DNA from: Gemmatimonadaceae bacterium
GTDB taxonomy: Bacteria > Gemmatimonadota > Gemmatimonadetes > Gemmatimonadales > Gemmatimonadaceae
Length of the DNA stretch: 64,000 nucleotides
Direction of reading: 5' to 3'
NCBI GenBank assembly: GCA_035533755.1
Contig: DATLTC010000019.1
Span: 1 to 64,000, forward strand
The notes under the pieces were generated by a model. It ran no database searches and had not been told where the DNA came from. It worked only from the letters and a program-made list of their open reading frames with translations. Below, in pieces: positions 41,174 to 50,023 of this stretch. The position numbers were made by a program, and so were the translations under genes. The first letter of the stretch is position 1; each line of letters begins with the position of its first letter.

Positions 41174-42547
41174 CTACTGGATCGAGGTGGTGCGGCCTTC
41201 GGCGCGCGCGAGCGCGACGCGGGCGGCCTGGTACGACGTCTCGGCGTCGATGAGCTGCGTGCGGGCGGCGTTGAGCGACAGCGACGCGGTGATGACGTCG
41301 GCGTTGCCGGCCACGCCGGCGCGGAAGCGGTCGCGGGCCTGCGCCACTTCCTGCTCGGCCAGGCGCAACCGTTCGCGCGTCGCATCCACGACCTGGCGGG
41401 CCGACGAGAGGTCGAGCACCGCGCTGCGCACGTCGACCATCACCTGCTGGCGCAGGTCGCGCTCGCGCACTTCGAGGTCGCGCATGTTGGCCTGCTGCTC
41501 GCTCACGCGGCTGTCGCGGCGCATGCCGTCGAAGATCGGGACCGAGAGCTGGATGCCCCACGTGTACGTGGCGAGCATGTGGCTGAGCCGCATGCCGATC
41601 GTGCCGTCGTCGCCGAACGCCGCCACCGTGGGCAGCCGTTCCGACTGGATGGCGCGCACCTGCAGGCGCTCGGCGGCGAGCTGCTGTTCCAGCGCCCGGA
41701 TGTCGGGGCGGGCGCGGAGCGCCGCCTCCACCGCCGCCTGCGGGTCGGCGGCATCGGGCACGTCGGGCAGCGAGCCGAGCGAGTCGGTGAGCACGAGCGG
41801 CGTGTCGAGCGACAGATTCACGGCGCGCGCCAGGTTGAGGCGCGACCGCGCCTGGTCGTTGCGCGCCGAGATGAGCTGCGCCCTGACGCCCACCAACTGC
41901 GACTCGGCCCGGGTGACGTCGAGGGCCACGCCCACGCCGGCCGACAGCTGATCGCGCGCGATGCCGAGCAGATCCACGGCCAGCGACGAATCGGCGAGTC
42001 GCGCCGAGAGCTGCGCGTCGGCGCGCAGCGCCTGCAGATACGCCATCGCGGCCTGGGTGGCGGCCTGCTCGGCGGCAGCGCTCTCGTTCACGCGCACGGC
42101 GGACGCGCTGGCCTGCGCCGCGCGATAGTGCTCGAACGCGCCGGCGTCGAACAGGGTCTGCGAGATGCGGCCGCGCAGATCGAGGGTGGTCACCGGCCCG
42201 ATCACCTGCCCGAGCGGATCGAGCAGCGGCGGCTGGCCGGGCGCCGTGGGGAAGTTGAAGCCGAACGTCGCCGAGTTCACCGTGTGCCCCGACTCGAGGG
42301 CCGACGCCGAGAAGTTGGGCAGCAGACTGGAGCGCTGCTGGTCCACGCGGGCCCGCGCCGCCGCCGTCTGCAGCGTGGCGCTGGCCACGAGGGCGCTCTG
42401 CCGGGCCGCCATGCGCACGGCGTCGCCCAGCGAGAGCCGCTGGGGCGCGAGCTGCTGCGCGCCGGCCGCGGCCGGCAGCAGGAGCAGGGCGGCGAGCAAC
42501 GGGCGCGCGGTACGCGCGCGCGCGCGAGAGGGAAGGATGACGTTCAT
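41174..42547 (-). CDS. TolC-family outer-membrane efflux protein
   Basis: 457 residues with a signal peptide to AAGAQ. Two OEP repeats of long coiled helices (LSLGDAVRMAARQSALVASAT; RPDIRALEQQLAAERLQVRAIQ) and strand segments (TYTWGIQLSVPIFDGMRRD) are typical of TolC-like trimers. It forms the outer-membrane exit duct for the EmrAB pump encoded downstream. ATG 42547 overlaps the tetR stop by four bases. Confidence 0.94.
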   Translation of the reverse strand: MNVILPSRARARTARPLLAALLLLPAAAGAQQLAPQRLSLGDAVRMAARQSALVASATLQTAAARARVDQQRSSLLPNFSASALESGHTVNSATFGFNFPTAPGQPPLLDPLGQVIGPVTTLDLRGRISQTLFDAGAFEHYRAAQASASAVRVNESAAAEQAATQAAMAYLQALRADAQLSARLADSSLAVDLLGIARDQLSAGVGVALDVTRAESQLVGVRAQLISARNDQARSRLNLARAVNLSLDTPLVLTDSLGSLPDVPDAADPQAAVEAALRARPDIRALEQQLAAERLQVRAIQSERLPTVAAFGDDGTIGMRLSHMLATYTWGIQLSVPIFDGMRRDSRVSEQQANMRDLEVRERDLRQQVMVDVRSAVLDLSSARQVVDATRERLRLAEQEVAQARDRFRAGVAGNADVITASLSLNAARTQLIDAETSYQAARVALARAEGRTTSIQ

Positions 42548-43209
42548 GAGGGTGAATCCGTGGCCGCCGCATCGGACGCGGGGCGAATGGCGTTGAGGTA
42601 GAACTGCTTGATCTCGTCGAGCAGCTGCTGGTCCGACTTGCCGCCGATCGAGTCGCACAGCACCGGCTGGTGGCGCCAGTTGCCGTAGGTGACGAAGAGG
42701 GCGATGAGCATGCGGGCGGCCATGCCCGGATCCATGCGGCGGAATTCGCCGCGCTCCATGCCGCGCTCGAGAATCGACCGCAGGAGCGCGCGTCCGCGAC
42801 TGAACACCTGGCGGCCGTAGAAGTCGGCAAGGTCGGGAAAAGCGTGAAGCTCGGCGTTCACCCAGCGGTGGAGCGGCGGAAAGGCGGCGGAGCACATGAA
42901 GCGCCATTGGGCGTCCATGAACGAGTGCAGATCCTCGAGGGCCGTCTTGCCGGCGATGCGCCGTTCGAGTTCGTCGATCGCGTCGCCCACGGTATGGAGG
43001 ACGACTTCGCGGAACAGCTCTTCCTTGCTCTGGAAGTAGAGGTAGATGGTGCCCTTGGAGACGCCGGCGCGCTTGGCGATGTCGTCGAGCCGCGCGTCGG
43101 CGAGTCCGTGCTCGGCAAAGGTGGCGAACGCGGCATCGAGGATCTGCCGCGGCCGCTCTTCGGGGAGCCGGCGCCACTTGGGTTCGTGCGCGAGTTCTGG
43201 TTGAACCAT
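42544..43209 (-). CDS. TetR-family repressor of the efflux operon
   Basis: 221 residues. The N-terminal helix-turn-helix (about 15-65) contains RQILDAAFATFAEHGLADARLDDIAKRAG and VSKGTIYLYFQSKEELF (given in parts), the TetR/AcrR signature. The C-terminal part is a helical ligand-binding domain. ATG 43209 has a perfect GGAGG five bases away; an in-frame TTG at 43221 is less likely. It is the first gene of its own operon, and an inverted repeat lies 32 bases upstream of the ATG, so autoregulation and relief by an exported compound are likely. Confidence 0.94.
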   Translation of the reverse strand: MVQPELAHEPKWRRLPEERPRQILDAAFATFAEHGLADARLDDIAKRAGVSKGTIYLYFQSKEELFREVVLHTVGDAIDELERRIAGKTALEDLHSFMDAQWRFMCSAAFPPLHRWVNAELHAFPDLADFYGRQVFSRGRALLRSILERGMERGEFRRMDPGMAARMLIALFVTYGNWRHQPVLCDSIGGKSDQQLLDEIKQFYLNAIRPASDAAATDSPS

Positions 43210-43240
43210 CGTGTCCTCCAATGCCTTACACGTAACGGCT

Positions 43241-43256
43241 AACCGACGAGTCGGTC
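43241..43256 (-). promoter_or_regulatory. Probable TetR operator
   Basis: ACCGACGAGTCGGT (43242-43255) is a perfect 6-bp inverted repeat with a 2-base centre, within a larger AACCGAC...GTCGGTC context. It lies 33-47 bases upstream of the tetR start. The size and spacing fit TetR/AcrR operators. Confidence 0.65.
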
Positions 43257-43270
43257 ATTTACTGCACAGG

Positions 43271-43306
43271 ACAAAAAGAGGGCGAGGCTGTGGGTTAAGC
43301 CTCGCC
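43271..43306 (-). terminator. Intrinsic terminator after arsR-like gene
   Basis: GGCGAGGCT (43281-43289) pairs with AGCCTCGCC (43298-43306); on the minus strand the stem is followed by CTCTTTTTGTC. This is the clearest rho-independent terminator in the window. It separates the ArsR gene from the tetR promoter region. Confidence 0.85.
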
Positions 43307-43363
43307 GACGCGGTAACTTACTTGCTGGTCAGTAACATGTCAACTTATGGGTCCGCGATCCCC

Positions 43364-44050
43364 TTACCCGCGGCCGGTGAGCGTCGAGCGGAGTGCCCGC
43401 TCCCCCACGGCGGAGAAGGAGACCACCCGGGTAGTCCTGTGCGGCCGCGCCCATCCGAGGGCGAAGCACCGGCGCAGGATGGCGGCGCCGAGGGCGCCCG
43501 CCAGATGATGGCGTCGAACACTCCAGTCGAGGCACGGCAGGCAGAGGGGCCGGCGGGCCCGCTTCAACGCCGCGACGTCTATCCCCATCTCGAGGCAGAA
43601 CCGTTCGCCCTCCGCGGTGAGCGACAGGGCGCGGCCCTGGCCGCGAAGAAACCCGCGCTCTCTGAAGCGGTCGAAGACGAGCACCCCCAGGTCTCCGGCG
43701 AGGTGGTCGTAGCACACCCGGGCCTTGCGGAGGCCCGGATCCGCCGGCCCCGAGTTGACGTGGACGGCGCCGACGCGCCCGGCGAGCCCCATCAGGCGCT
43801 CGATCGCGGCGGCCACGTCGCGATTGGCCAGCCGGAAGTAGCGGTGGCGGCCGGCGCGCTCCACGGCGACCAACCGCACCTTGACCAGCTTGGAGAGATG
43901 GGAGCTGGCCGTCTGCTTGGTCACGCCCGCGGCCCGGGCCAACTCGGTTGCCGTGAGGGCGCGGCCCGTCATGAGCCCCATGAGCATCGTGGCCCGGGCC
44001 CGGTCGCCCATGAGCCTGGCGATCGGCACGATATCCGGCGCGGCGTCCAT
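43364..44050 (-). CDS. ArsR-family transcriptional regulator with C-terminal extension
   Basis: 228 residues. A winged helix lies at about 5-85: PIARLMGDRARATMLMGLM, ALTATELARAAGVTKQTASSHLSKL, GRHRYFRLAN. The C-terminal half (VCYDHLAGDLGVLVFDRFRERGFL; LSLTAEGERFCLEMGID; PLCLPCLDWSVRRHHLAGALGAAI) matches the long ArsR subgroup. It has Cys/His residues (CLPCLDWSVRRHH) that could be a sensor site, but no classical metal box. An operator-like palindrome touches its start codon. It is divergent from a small NIPSNAP-like gene. Confidence 0.9.
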   Translation of the reverse strand: MDAAPDIVPIARLMGDRARATMLMGLMTGRALTATELARAAGVTKQTASSHLSKLVKVRLVAVERAGRHRYFRLANRDVAAAIERLMGLAGRVGAVHVNSGPADPGLRKARVCYDHLAGDLGVLVFDRFRERGFLRGQGRALSLTAEGERFCLEMGIDVAALKRARRPLCLPCLDWSVRRHHLAGALGAAILRRCFALGWARPHRTTRVVSFSAVGERALRSTLTGRG

Positions 44051-44051
44051 A

Positions 44052-44069
44052 GTTCCACAATAGTCGAAC
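44052..44069. promoter_or_regulatory. Near-palindromic operator at the arsR-like start
   Basis: The minus strand reads GTTCGACTATTGTGGAAC: 7-base arms matching at 6 positions around TATT, ending two bases from ATG 44050. The placement between the ArsR gene and the divergent small gene suggests autorepression and possibly control of both. Confidence 0.6.
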
Positions 44070-44139
44070 CATATGCGTGGCGCAATCGGCTATGCTGCAG
44101 CCGATCGCCGGGGTGCGTCCCTTCACGCCAGGAGCGTCC

Positions 44140-44466
44140 GTGTCCATCACCTGCTTCATCCGCTACGAGATCGACCCCTTCCAGCGCGATGCGTTCGCCG
44201 AATACGCGGCCAACTGGACGCGCATCATCCCCCGCTGCGGCGGGGACCTGATCGGCTACTTCCTGCCCTACGAGGGAACGAACAACGTGGCCTGGGCGCT
44301 CATCTCGTTCTCGTCGCTCGCCGCGTACGAGGCGTACCGCAGCCGCCTGCGCGCGGACCCCGACGGGCGCGCGAACTTTGCCATGGCGCAGTCCAAGCGC
44401 CTGATCCAGCGTGAGGAGCGGAGCTTTCTCGAACGAGTCCAGGCCACCCGCGGCCCGGAGGAGTAG
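44140..44466 (+). CDS. NIPSNAP-like dimeric ferredoxin-fold protein
   Basis: 108 residues from GTG 44140, which has GGAG at 44131-44134. The domain [24 protein letters not shown], then [24 protein letters not shown] and a C-terminal EERSFLERV, matches the NIPSNAP/EthD-like alpha-beta barrel family (sequence parts given separately). Function is unknown in bacteria; members are often oxygen- or stress-related. It is divergent from, and perhaps regulated by, the ArsR-type protein. An in-frame ATG at 44077 would add 21 poorly conserved residues. Confidence 0.82.
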   Translation: MSITCFIRYEIDPFQRDAFAEYAANWTRIIPRCGGDLIGYFLPYEGTNNVAWALISFSSLAAYEAYRSRLRADPDGRANFAMAQSKRLIQREERSFLERVQATRGPEE

Positions 44467-44524
44467 CCGGAGCGGCGGGGACGGGGGCGTGCGCACGCGG
44501 CGTGGCGCGCGATATAGTTCAGCC

Positions 44525-44926
<402 letters not shown>

Positions 44927-44929
44927 CGC

Positions 44930-45601
44930 TCAGTCGGGCGGCGGACCCGCCACCTGCACGAGCGTGTCGGCGTCGATTGCGTGACCGCCGGCAAAGGGCA
45001 CCGCGACCAGGGGAATGCCGGCGCCGCGCAGGAGATCCATCTGCTGCGCGTTCCGCGACGCACCGAAGTACGGGTCGCGATCGCCGTAGGCATAGGCCAC
45101 GGGCTCCGACCCGAACCGGTCGCGCGCGGCGCCGAAGTCGATGTCCTGCGGAATGCTCCCCGACCACGCGATCAGCCGGTCGGCGCGCGACTGCCCCTGC
45201 GCCAGCCAGCGCATGACCGTGGACACGCCCTGCGAGAAGCCGAGCGCCACGAGGCGCACGCGCGAGCGGTGGGCGCCGCCGAGGAGCGTGGCGGCGAGGG
45301 CATCGAGGTACGCCACGTAGTCGGCGATCTCATGCTCGCGGTCCTCGCGGGTCATCCAGGTAGCGCCGATCTTGGCGTCGGGGCTGTGGGGGAGCGCGGG
45401 GTCGAGGTAGAAGCGGGACAGCGCCTCGGGCGCGGCGATGAGACGCGACGGATGCGCGATGGGCGCGAAGTGGCGCAGGAACCGGCCGGCCAGCTGGCCG
45501 TAGCCGTGGCAGACGATCCAGACCTCTCGGACGCGCGCCCCGGGCTCGCCGAGCGTGTGGTAGCGCGCGGTGCGCGTGACGCGCAGGAAGTGCTCGCCCA
45601 C
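44930..45601 (-). CDS. Phospholipase/carboxylesterase-type alpha/beta hydrolase
   Basis: 223 residues. VREVWIVCHGYGQLAGRF is the oxyanion-side strand, LVALGFSQGVSTVMRW holds the nucleophile Ser in GFSQG, and DRDPYF and GGHAIDAD supply the probable Asp and His. This is the YpfH/phospholipase-carboxylesterase family; the natural substrate is unknown. The GTG start at 45601 lies four bases after the ctpA stop, so it is in an operon with the protease. Another start could not be supported. Confidence 0.88.
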   Translation of the reverse strand: MGEHFLRVTRTARYHTLGEPGARVREVWIVCHGYGQLAGRFLRHFAPIAHPSRLIAAPEALSRFYLDPALPHSPDAKIGATWMTREDREHEIADYVAYLDALAATLLGGAHRSRVRLVALGFSQGVSTVMRWLAQGQSRADRLIAWSGSIPQDIDFGAARDRFGSEPVAYAYGDRDPYFGASRNAQQMDLLRGAGIPLVAVPFAGGHAIDADTLVQVAGPPPD

Positions 45602-45605
45602 CGGA

Positions 45606-47183
45606 CTACTGCGTATGCGCGGCGGTGAACAGCTGCGACTGCGTGGCGCTGCGCCGGAGCAGGTCGATCGCCCTGGTGAGCTGGGGATCCTCGTTCAGCG
45701 TGAGCTGCTTGGCGACGCCGTCGCCGAACGCCTTGCCCACGGTGCGCACGGCGAGCTGCTGGATGAGGATCGAGTCGCCGACGGCGGCGAACTTGGGCTC
45801 GATGACCACGCCCCGCTTGTCCAGGCGATGCAGCAGCTCGGCGCGCCAGGCCGGCTTGAGTTCCAGCGTCGGCGTCTTGAGGCTGTCCTTGAGCTGGCGC
45901 GAATACTCGTCGAGTTCGGTGGCGACGGCGCCCACCTTGGGCGCCAGCGACCGGAAGAACTGCTGTTCGAGCGTGGTGAGCGTGTCGTCGTGGACCACGA
46001 CGTCGGGGGTGATGCCGCCGCCGCCGTACACGATGCGTCCGTCGTCGGAACGGAACTTGGGACGCGCCAGGCGCTCCGAGTCGGTCTCGAGCGAGTCCGG
46101 CCGGGTCTCCACCAGTTGGCCGGCGTCGTTGAGCTTGCGCGGCCGGTGAATGGAGCGGCCGCTGGGGGTGTACCACTTGCCCGTGGTGAGCTTGAGTCCG
46201 TAGCCCCCGTCGAGCGGGCCATACACGGACTGCACCAGGCCCTTGCCGAACGACGTCGTGCCCACGACGAGGGCGCGGTCGTGATCCTGGAGCGCGCCGG
46301 CCACGATCTCCGACGCCGAGGCGGTGCCGCCGTCGACCATCACCACGAGCGGCGCGCCCACCAGCATGTGCTGCGTGCCGGCCCGCGAGATCTCGTCGGG
46401 CACGTTGCGCGAGCGCACGCTCACGATCTCCTGGGAATCCTTGAGGAACAGGCTGCTCAGCTGCAGGGCCTGGTCCACGATGCCGCCGCCGTTGCCGCGC
46501 AGATCGATGACGAAGCCCTTGGCGCCCTGCGCCGACAGCTTGCGGATCGCGTCGGTGACCTCTTCCACGACGTTCTCATTGAACGTCTGGATGGGGATGT
46601 AGCCCACGCTGTGGTCGAGCACGGTGGCGTACTGCACGGCCGGGATGTGCACTTCGCGGCGCGTGAACGCGAGCTTGATGGGCGTGGGCACGCCCGGGCG
46701 CGCGTAGGTCACCTCGACGGTGGATCCGACTTCGCCGCGCAGCTTCGTGGCGATGTCGACGCTGGAGACGCCCATCACGCTCTTGCCGTTCACGGCGGTG
46801 ATGCGATCGCCTTCCTGCACGCCGGCGTCGGCGGCCGGGGTATGCGGGAACACCTGCGCCACGTACGTGCCGGCGGGATCCTCGCCGAGCACCATCCCGG
46901 TGCCGCCGTAGCGGCCGCCGGTGCCGCGCGCGAAATCGGCGCTGGCCTTGGGCGAGAAGAGCTGCGAGTAGGGATCGTCGAGTTCCCGCACCAGTCCCGC
47001 CGCGGCCTTGGCGTAGATGTCGGGCACCGGCACGGTGTCCACGTACTGGTTGGCCACGAGCGACATCACCTGCTCGAACAGCCGCGCGTTGGCGCGGGCC
47101 GGCGGTTCCTGGAGCAGGAATCCGCCGGCGACGATGGGGACGAACAGGAGCGTGGTGACAGCGGCGGTGCGAAAGCGCGGCAT
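45606..47183 (-). CDS. ctpA: C-terminal processing peptidase CtpA (S41)
   Basis: 525 residues. N-terminal signal anchor; a short helical region; a PDZ domain (about 90-175, YVAQVFPHTPAADAGVQEGDRITAVNGKS); then the S41 protease domain with catalytic Ser289 (GGTASASEIVAGAL) and Lys314 (SFGKGLVQ), 25 residues apart as in E. coli Prc. It cleaves C-termini of envelope proteins in the periplasm. A C-terminal extension of about 100 helical residues (YSRQLKDSLKTPTLELKPAW) is longer than in minimal CtpA. A perfect TTGACA (minus strand, 47244-47239) lies upstream, but the -10 spacing is only 15. Confidence 0.94.
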   Translation of the reverse strand: MPRFRTAAVTTLLFVPIVAGGFLLQEPPARANARLFEQVMSLVANQYVDTVPVPDIYAKAAAGLVRELDDPYSQLFSPKASADFARGTGGRYGGTGMVLGEDPAGTYVAQVFPHTPAADAGVQEGDRITAVNGKSVMGVSSVDIATKLRGEVGSTVEVTYARPGVPTPIKLAFTRREVHIPAVQYATVLDHSVGYIPIQTFNENVVEEVTDAIRKLSAQGAKGFVIDLRGNGGGIVDQALQLSSLFLKDSQEIVSVRSRNVPDEISRAGTQHMLVGAPLVVMVDGGTASASEIVAGALQDHDRALVVGTTSFGKGLVQSVYGPLDGGYGLKLTTGKWYTPSGRSIHRPRKLNDAGQLVETRPDSLETDSERLARPKFRSDDGRIVYGGGGITPDVVVHDDTLTTLEQQFFRSLAPKVGAVATELDEYSRQLKDSLKTPTLELKPAWRAELLHRLDKRGVVIEPKFAAVGDSILIQQLAVRTVGKAFGDGVAKQLTLNEDPQLTRAIDLLRRSATQSQLFTAAHTQ

Positions 47184-47310
47184 GCGGGGGTCCGAACGGC
47201 TGGAGGTATCAGGGGAAGAAGTACGGGCCGGGACGGTTTGTCAACGCAATCTGTCCCGATTGCGGTGGGCCCGCGTGGCACCGGCGCACCGGGCCTGCGA
47301 GATTCCCCGG

Positions 47311-48711
47311 ATGGCAACCGCCGCAAACCGACCGCCCGCCGACGGCACGAGCCCGCTGCGCACCGAATTCCGGGCGTTGGTATCGCTGGCCCTGCCGGTG
47401 GTGGTGGTGCAGGTGGGGCTGATGGGCATGGGCGTGATCGACTCGATCATGGTCGGTCATGTGTCGGCGCGGGCGTTGGCGGCCGTGGCGCTGGGAAACA
47501 TCTACTTCTTCAACGTGATCGTGTTCGCCATGGGCACGCTGATGGCGCTCGATCCGATCGTGGCCCAGGCCGTGGGCGCGCGCGACGACGCCGCGGTGGC
47601 GCGCGGCATCCAGCGGGGGATGCTGCTGGCGGTGGCGCTGAGCGTGGTCTGCGCCGCGGTCATGGCGCCGGCCACGCGGGTGATCACGCTGGCCCGCCAG
47701 CCGGCCGAGATCATACCCGACGCGGCGGCGTACGTGCGGATCTCGATCCTGGGCGTGCTGCCGTTTCTCGCCTTCGTGGTGTTGCGTCAGAGCCTGCAGG
47801 CGATGCACGAGCTGGCGCCGATCGTGCTCACGATCGTGGGGGCCAACGCGCTCAACGCGGGGCTCAACTGGGTGTTCATCTACGGGCATCTGGGGTCGGC
47901 GCCGCTGGGGGTGGAGGGGAGCGCGATCGCGACGGTCGTCAGCCGGTGGGTGATGTTCGCGGCGCTACTCGCGCTGTCGTGGCGCACCCTGCGCCGGTAT
48001 CTCATGGCGCGCCACGCCGATGCCTGGAAGGCCAGGGCGCTGGCGCGGATGCTGGCCATCGGCATCCCGATCGGCCTGCAGCAGGTGCTGGAGGTGGGGG
48101 CGTTCGGAGCGATCGGGCTGTTCATGGGGTGGTTCGGCACGGCGCAGGTGGCGGCGCATCAGATCGCGATCCAGCTCGCCGCGCTGACGTTCATGGTGCC
48201 ATTGGGGGTGTCGGCCGCGGCGGCGGTGCGCGTGGGGCAGGCCATCGGGGCGCACGACGGCGAGCGCGCGCGCCGGGCGGCACGGGCGGCGTTTCTGTGC
48301 GGCGTGGGATTCATGAGCGGCACCGCCCTGCTCTTCCTGACGCTGCCCGAGGCGCTGGCGCGGTTGTTCACCACGGACGGCGCGGTGATCGGGATCGCGT
48401 CGCTGCTGATCCCGGTGGCCGGCGTGTTCCAGGTGTTCGACGGCATCCAGGCCGTGGCGGCGGGGGTCCTGCGGGGCATCGGCGACACGCGGGCGCCGCT
48501 GGTGGCGATGCTCGCCGGCTACTGGGCGATCGGGCTGCCGGTGAGTCTCTACCTGGGATTCCGCACGGCGGCCGGGCCCACGGGCCTGTGGTGGGGGTTC
48601 GTGGCGGGACTGTCGTCGGTGGCGCTGTTCCTGTCGCTGCGCGTGGCGGCGTTGTTCCGCGGCGAACTCACGCGGCTGCACGTGGACGACGAGCGGGCGG
48701 CGGTGGAATAG
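47311..48711 (+). CDS. MATE-family multidrug/cation antiporter
   Basis: 466 residues, about 12 membrane helices in two homologous halves. Helix 1-2 contains LALPVVVVQVGLMGMGVIDSIMVGHVS (parts), and the second half begins near LAIGIPIGLQQVLEVGAFGA; both are MATE signatures (NorM branch). It exports cationic compounds using Na+ or H+. It runs divergently from ctpA and converges on the nadR-like gene. No obvious regulator adjoins it. Confidence 0.95.
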   Translation: MATAANRPPADGTSPLRTEFRALVSLALPVVVVQVGLMGMGVIDSIMVGHVSARALAAVALGNIYFFNVIVFAMGTLMALDPIVAQAVGARDDAAVARGIQRGMLLAVALSVVCAAVMAPATRVITLARQPAEIIPDAAAYVRISILGVLPFLAFVVLRQSLQAMHELAPIVLTIVGANALNAGLNWVFIYGHLGSAPLGVEGSAIATVVSRWVMFAALLALSWRTLRRYLMARHADAWKARALARMLAIGIPIGLQQVLEVGAFGAIGLFMGWFGTAQVAAHQIAIQLAALTFMVPLGVSAAAAVRVGQAIGAHDGERARRAARAAFLCGVGFMSGTALLFLTLPEALARLFTTDGAVIGIASLLIPVAGVFQVFDGIQAVAAGVLRGIGDTRAPLVAMLAGYWAIGLPVSLYLGFRTAAGPTGLWWGFVAGLSSVALFLSLRVAALFRGELTRLHVDDERAAVE

Positions 48712-48717
48712 CCGCGG

Positions 48718-49272
48718 CTACCGGCGCGCGAGCCGCGCGTCCACGGCGCGCACGGCGGCCGCGAACCGCGCGTCCCAGTCTCCGCGGATCTCCACGTAGG
48801 GCAGATGCAGCGCGTCGAGGCGATCGCGGAACAGCGCGTGCATCTCGTCGCGGCGATCGCCGCGGTCGCGCGCCGGATCGGGCACCCACGGCACGTCGAC
48901 GTCCATGAGCAGATACAGATCGGCGGCGCGCTCCATGGCCGCGTCGGCGATCCACGCGGGACAGCGGCCGAAGTAATGGTCGCAGTACACCACGGTGCTC
49001 ACGAGGTCGGTGTCCATGAACACGACGCGCGTGGCATGCGCCGCCGCGTCGTCCTCGGCGGCCATCTGTCCGCGGGCGATCGGCCCGTGGTCCTCGAAGC
49101 CGAGCACGTTGCCGCGCTCGAGCGCGTACTCGCGCACGAACTCGCGCGACGCCACCGTGCCGTAGTGCGCCGCCAGCCGGTGGGCGAGGGTGGTCTTGCC
49201 GGTGGACTCCGACCCGGTCAGGACGACGCGGACAACCGATGGCGATCGAGGCTGCGTTTCCATTCCACCCAT
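48718..49272 (-). CDS. NadR-like ribosylnicotinamide kinase domain protein
   Basis: 184 residues, an AAA_28-type P-loop kinase: LTGSESTGKTTLAHRLAAHYG (Walker A in GSESTGKTT) and LYLLMDVDVPWVPD match the C-terminal half of NadR. The NMN adenylyltransferase half and the repressor helix-turn-helix are absent. It would phosphorylate nicotinamide riboside taken up by PnuC, encoded immediately upstream with a 55-base overlap. ATG 49263 is an alternative start. The stop lies six bases from the converging MATE gene. Confidence 0.87.
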   Translation of the reverse strand: MGGMETQPRSPSVVRVVLTGSESTGKTTLAHRLAAHYGTVASREFVREYALERGNVLGFEDHGPIARGQMAAEDDAAAHATRVVFMDTDLVSTVVYCDHYFGRCPAWIADAAMERAADLYLLMDVDVPWVPDPARDRGDRRDEMHALFRDRLDALHLPYVEIRGDWDARFAAAVRAVDARLARR

Positions 49273-49796
49273 CCGAGGATCGCGAGCACCAGGAACACGG
49301 CGTACAGGCCCGACGTGACGTACAGCTTCTTATAGATGTACACCGGGACATAGACGATGTCGGCGATGATCCAGAGAATCCAGTTCTCGAGGATCTTGCG
49401 CGTCATCATCCACTGCGCGACGAGGCTGGTGGCGGTGAGGGCGGCATCGACGGCCGGGATCGACACGCCGTGCAGATGTCGCGTGACGGCGTAGATCGCC
49501 ACCCAGCCGAGGCTGCCGGCCACCGCCGACAGGAGCCACACCCGGCCCGACGCCCGTGAGACCTCGAGTCGCGTCTTGTCGGTTCCGCCATGCAGCCACT
49601 CGTACCAGCCGTACACCGACAGCACGAGATACACCACCTGCAGCCCCATGTCGGAGTAGAGGCCGTTGCGCTGGAAGATCAGGATGTAGAGGCCCACGTT
49701 CACGATTGCCGTGGGCCAGCTCCAGATGTTCTCTCGCGCGCTCAGGTACACGCTGATCGCGCCGGCCAGCGCGGCGAACCACTCGACGCCGCTCAC
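49218..49796 (-). CDS. pnuC: Nicotinamide riboside transporter PnuC
   Basis: 192 residues, seven or eight helices. ISVYLSARENIWSWPTAIVNVGL and VVYLVLSVYGWYEWLHG near the N-terminus and MTRKILENWILWIIADIVYVPVYIYK with the WxxW substrate motif (NWILW) are PnuC signatures (parts given). It takes up nicotinamide riboside by facilitated diffusion, driven by phosphorylation. GTG 49796 is the only start that keeps the first helix. A perfect 12-base palindrome lies seven bases upstream. It overlaps the kinase gene, forming a two-gene NAD salvage operon. Confidence 0.93.
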   Translation of the reverse strand: MSGVEWFAALAGAISVYLSARENIWSWPTAIVNVGLYILIFQRNGLYSDMGLQVVYLVLSVYGWYEWLHGGTDKTRLEVSRASGRVWLLSAVAGSLGWVAIYAVTRHLHGVSIPAVDAALTATSLVAQWMMTRKILENWILWIIADIVYVPVYIYKKLYVTSGLYAVFLVLAILGWVEWKRSLDRHRLSASS

Positions 49797-49803
49797 CGGC
49801 TAA

Positions 49804-49815
49804 GGTTCGCGAACC
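49804..49815. promoter_or_regulatory. 12-base palindrome upstream of pnuC
   Basis: GGTTCGCGAACC is perfectly self-complementary and lies 7-19 bases before the pnuC GTG. It could be an operator or an RNA hairpin hiding the ribosome-binding site. The rest of the 227-base gap to tsaC has scattered CCGGCGC repeats and no gene. Confidence 0.4.
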
Positions 49816-50023
49816 GCCGGCAGGCGGGCGATCCGATGCGCGGCGACGCGCCGGCGATGACGGGCGCGAGCAGCGCAGCGATGAGCGGTGGGCGAGGCGG
49901 CATGCGGTACCGGCGCGATGGGACGGCGCGCCGCGGGACCGTTCCCCGGCGCGACGTAACATACCCCGCGTGACCGGCGCAACACCACCGGCCGCGACCG
50001 GCGCGCGTTAACTTGCGGGCCGT

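Noticed and set aside
45570-48908. Plus-strand open frame of 1112 codons
   Set aside because: Shadow of ctpA (antisense) and of the MATE gene in another frame; composition is His/Arg/Gly-rich with no recognisable motif.
49801-49830. Possible tRNA T-arm (GGTTCG)
   Set aside because: No acceptor, D or anticodon stems; the sequence is a simple palindrome.
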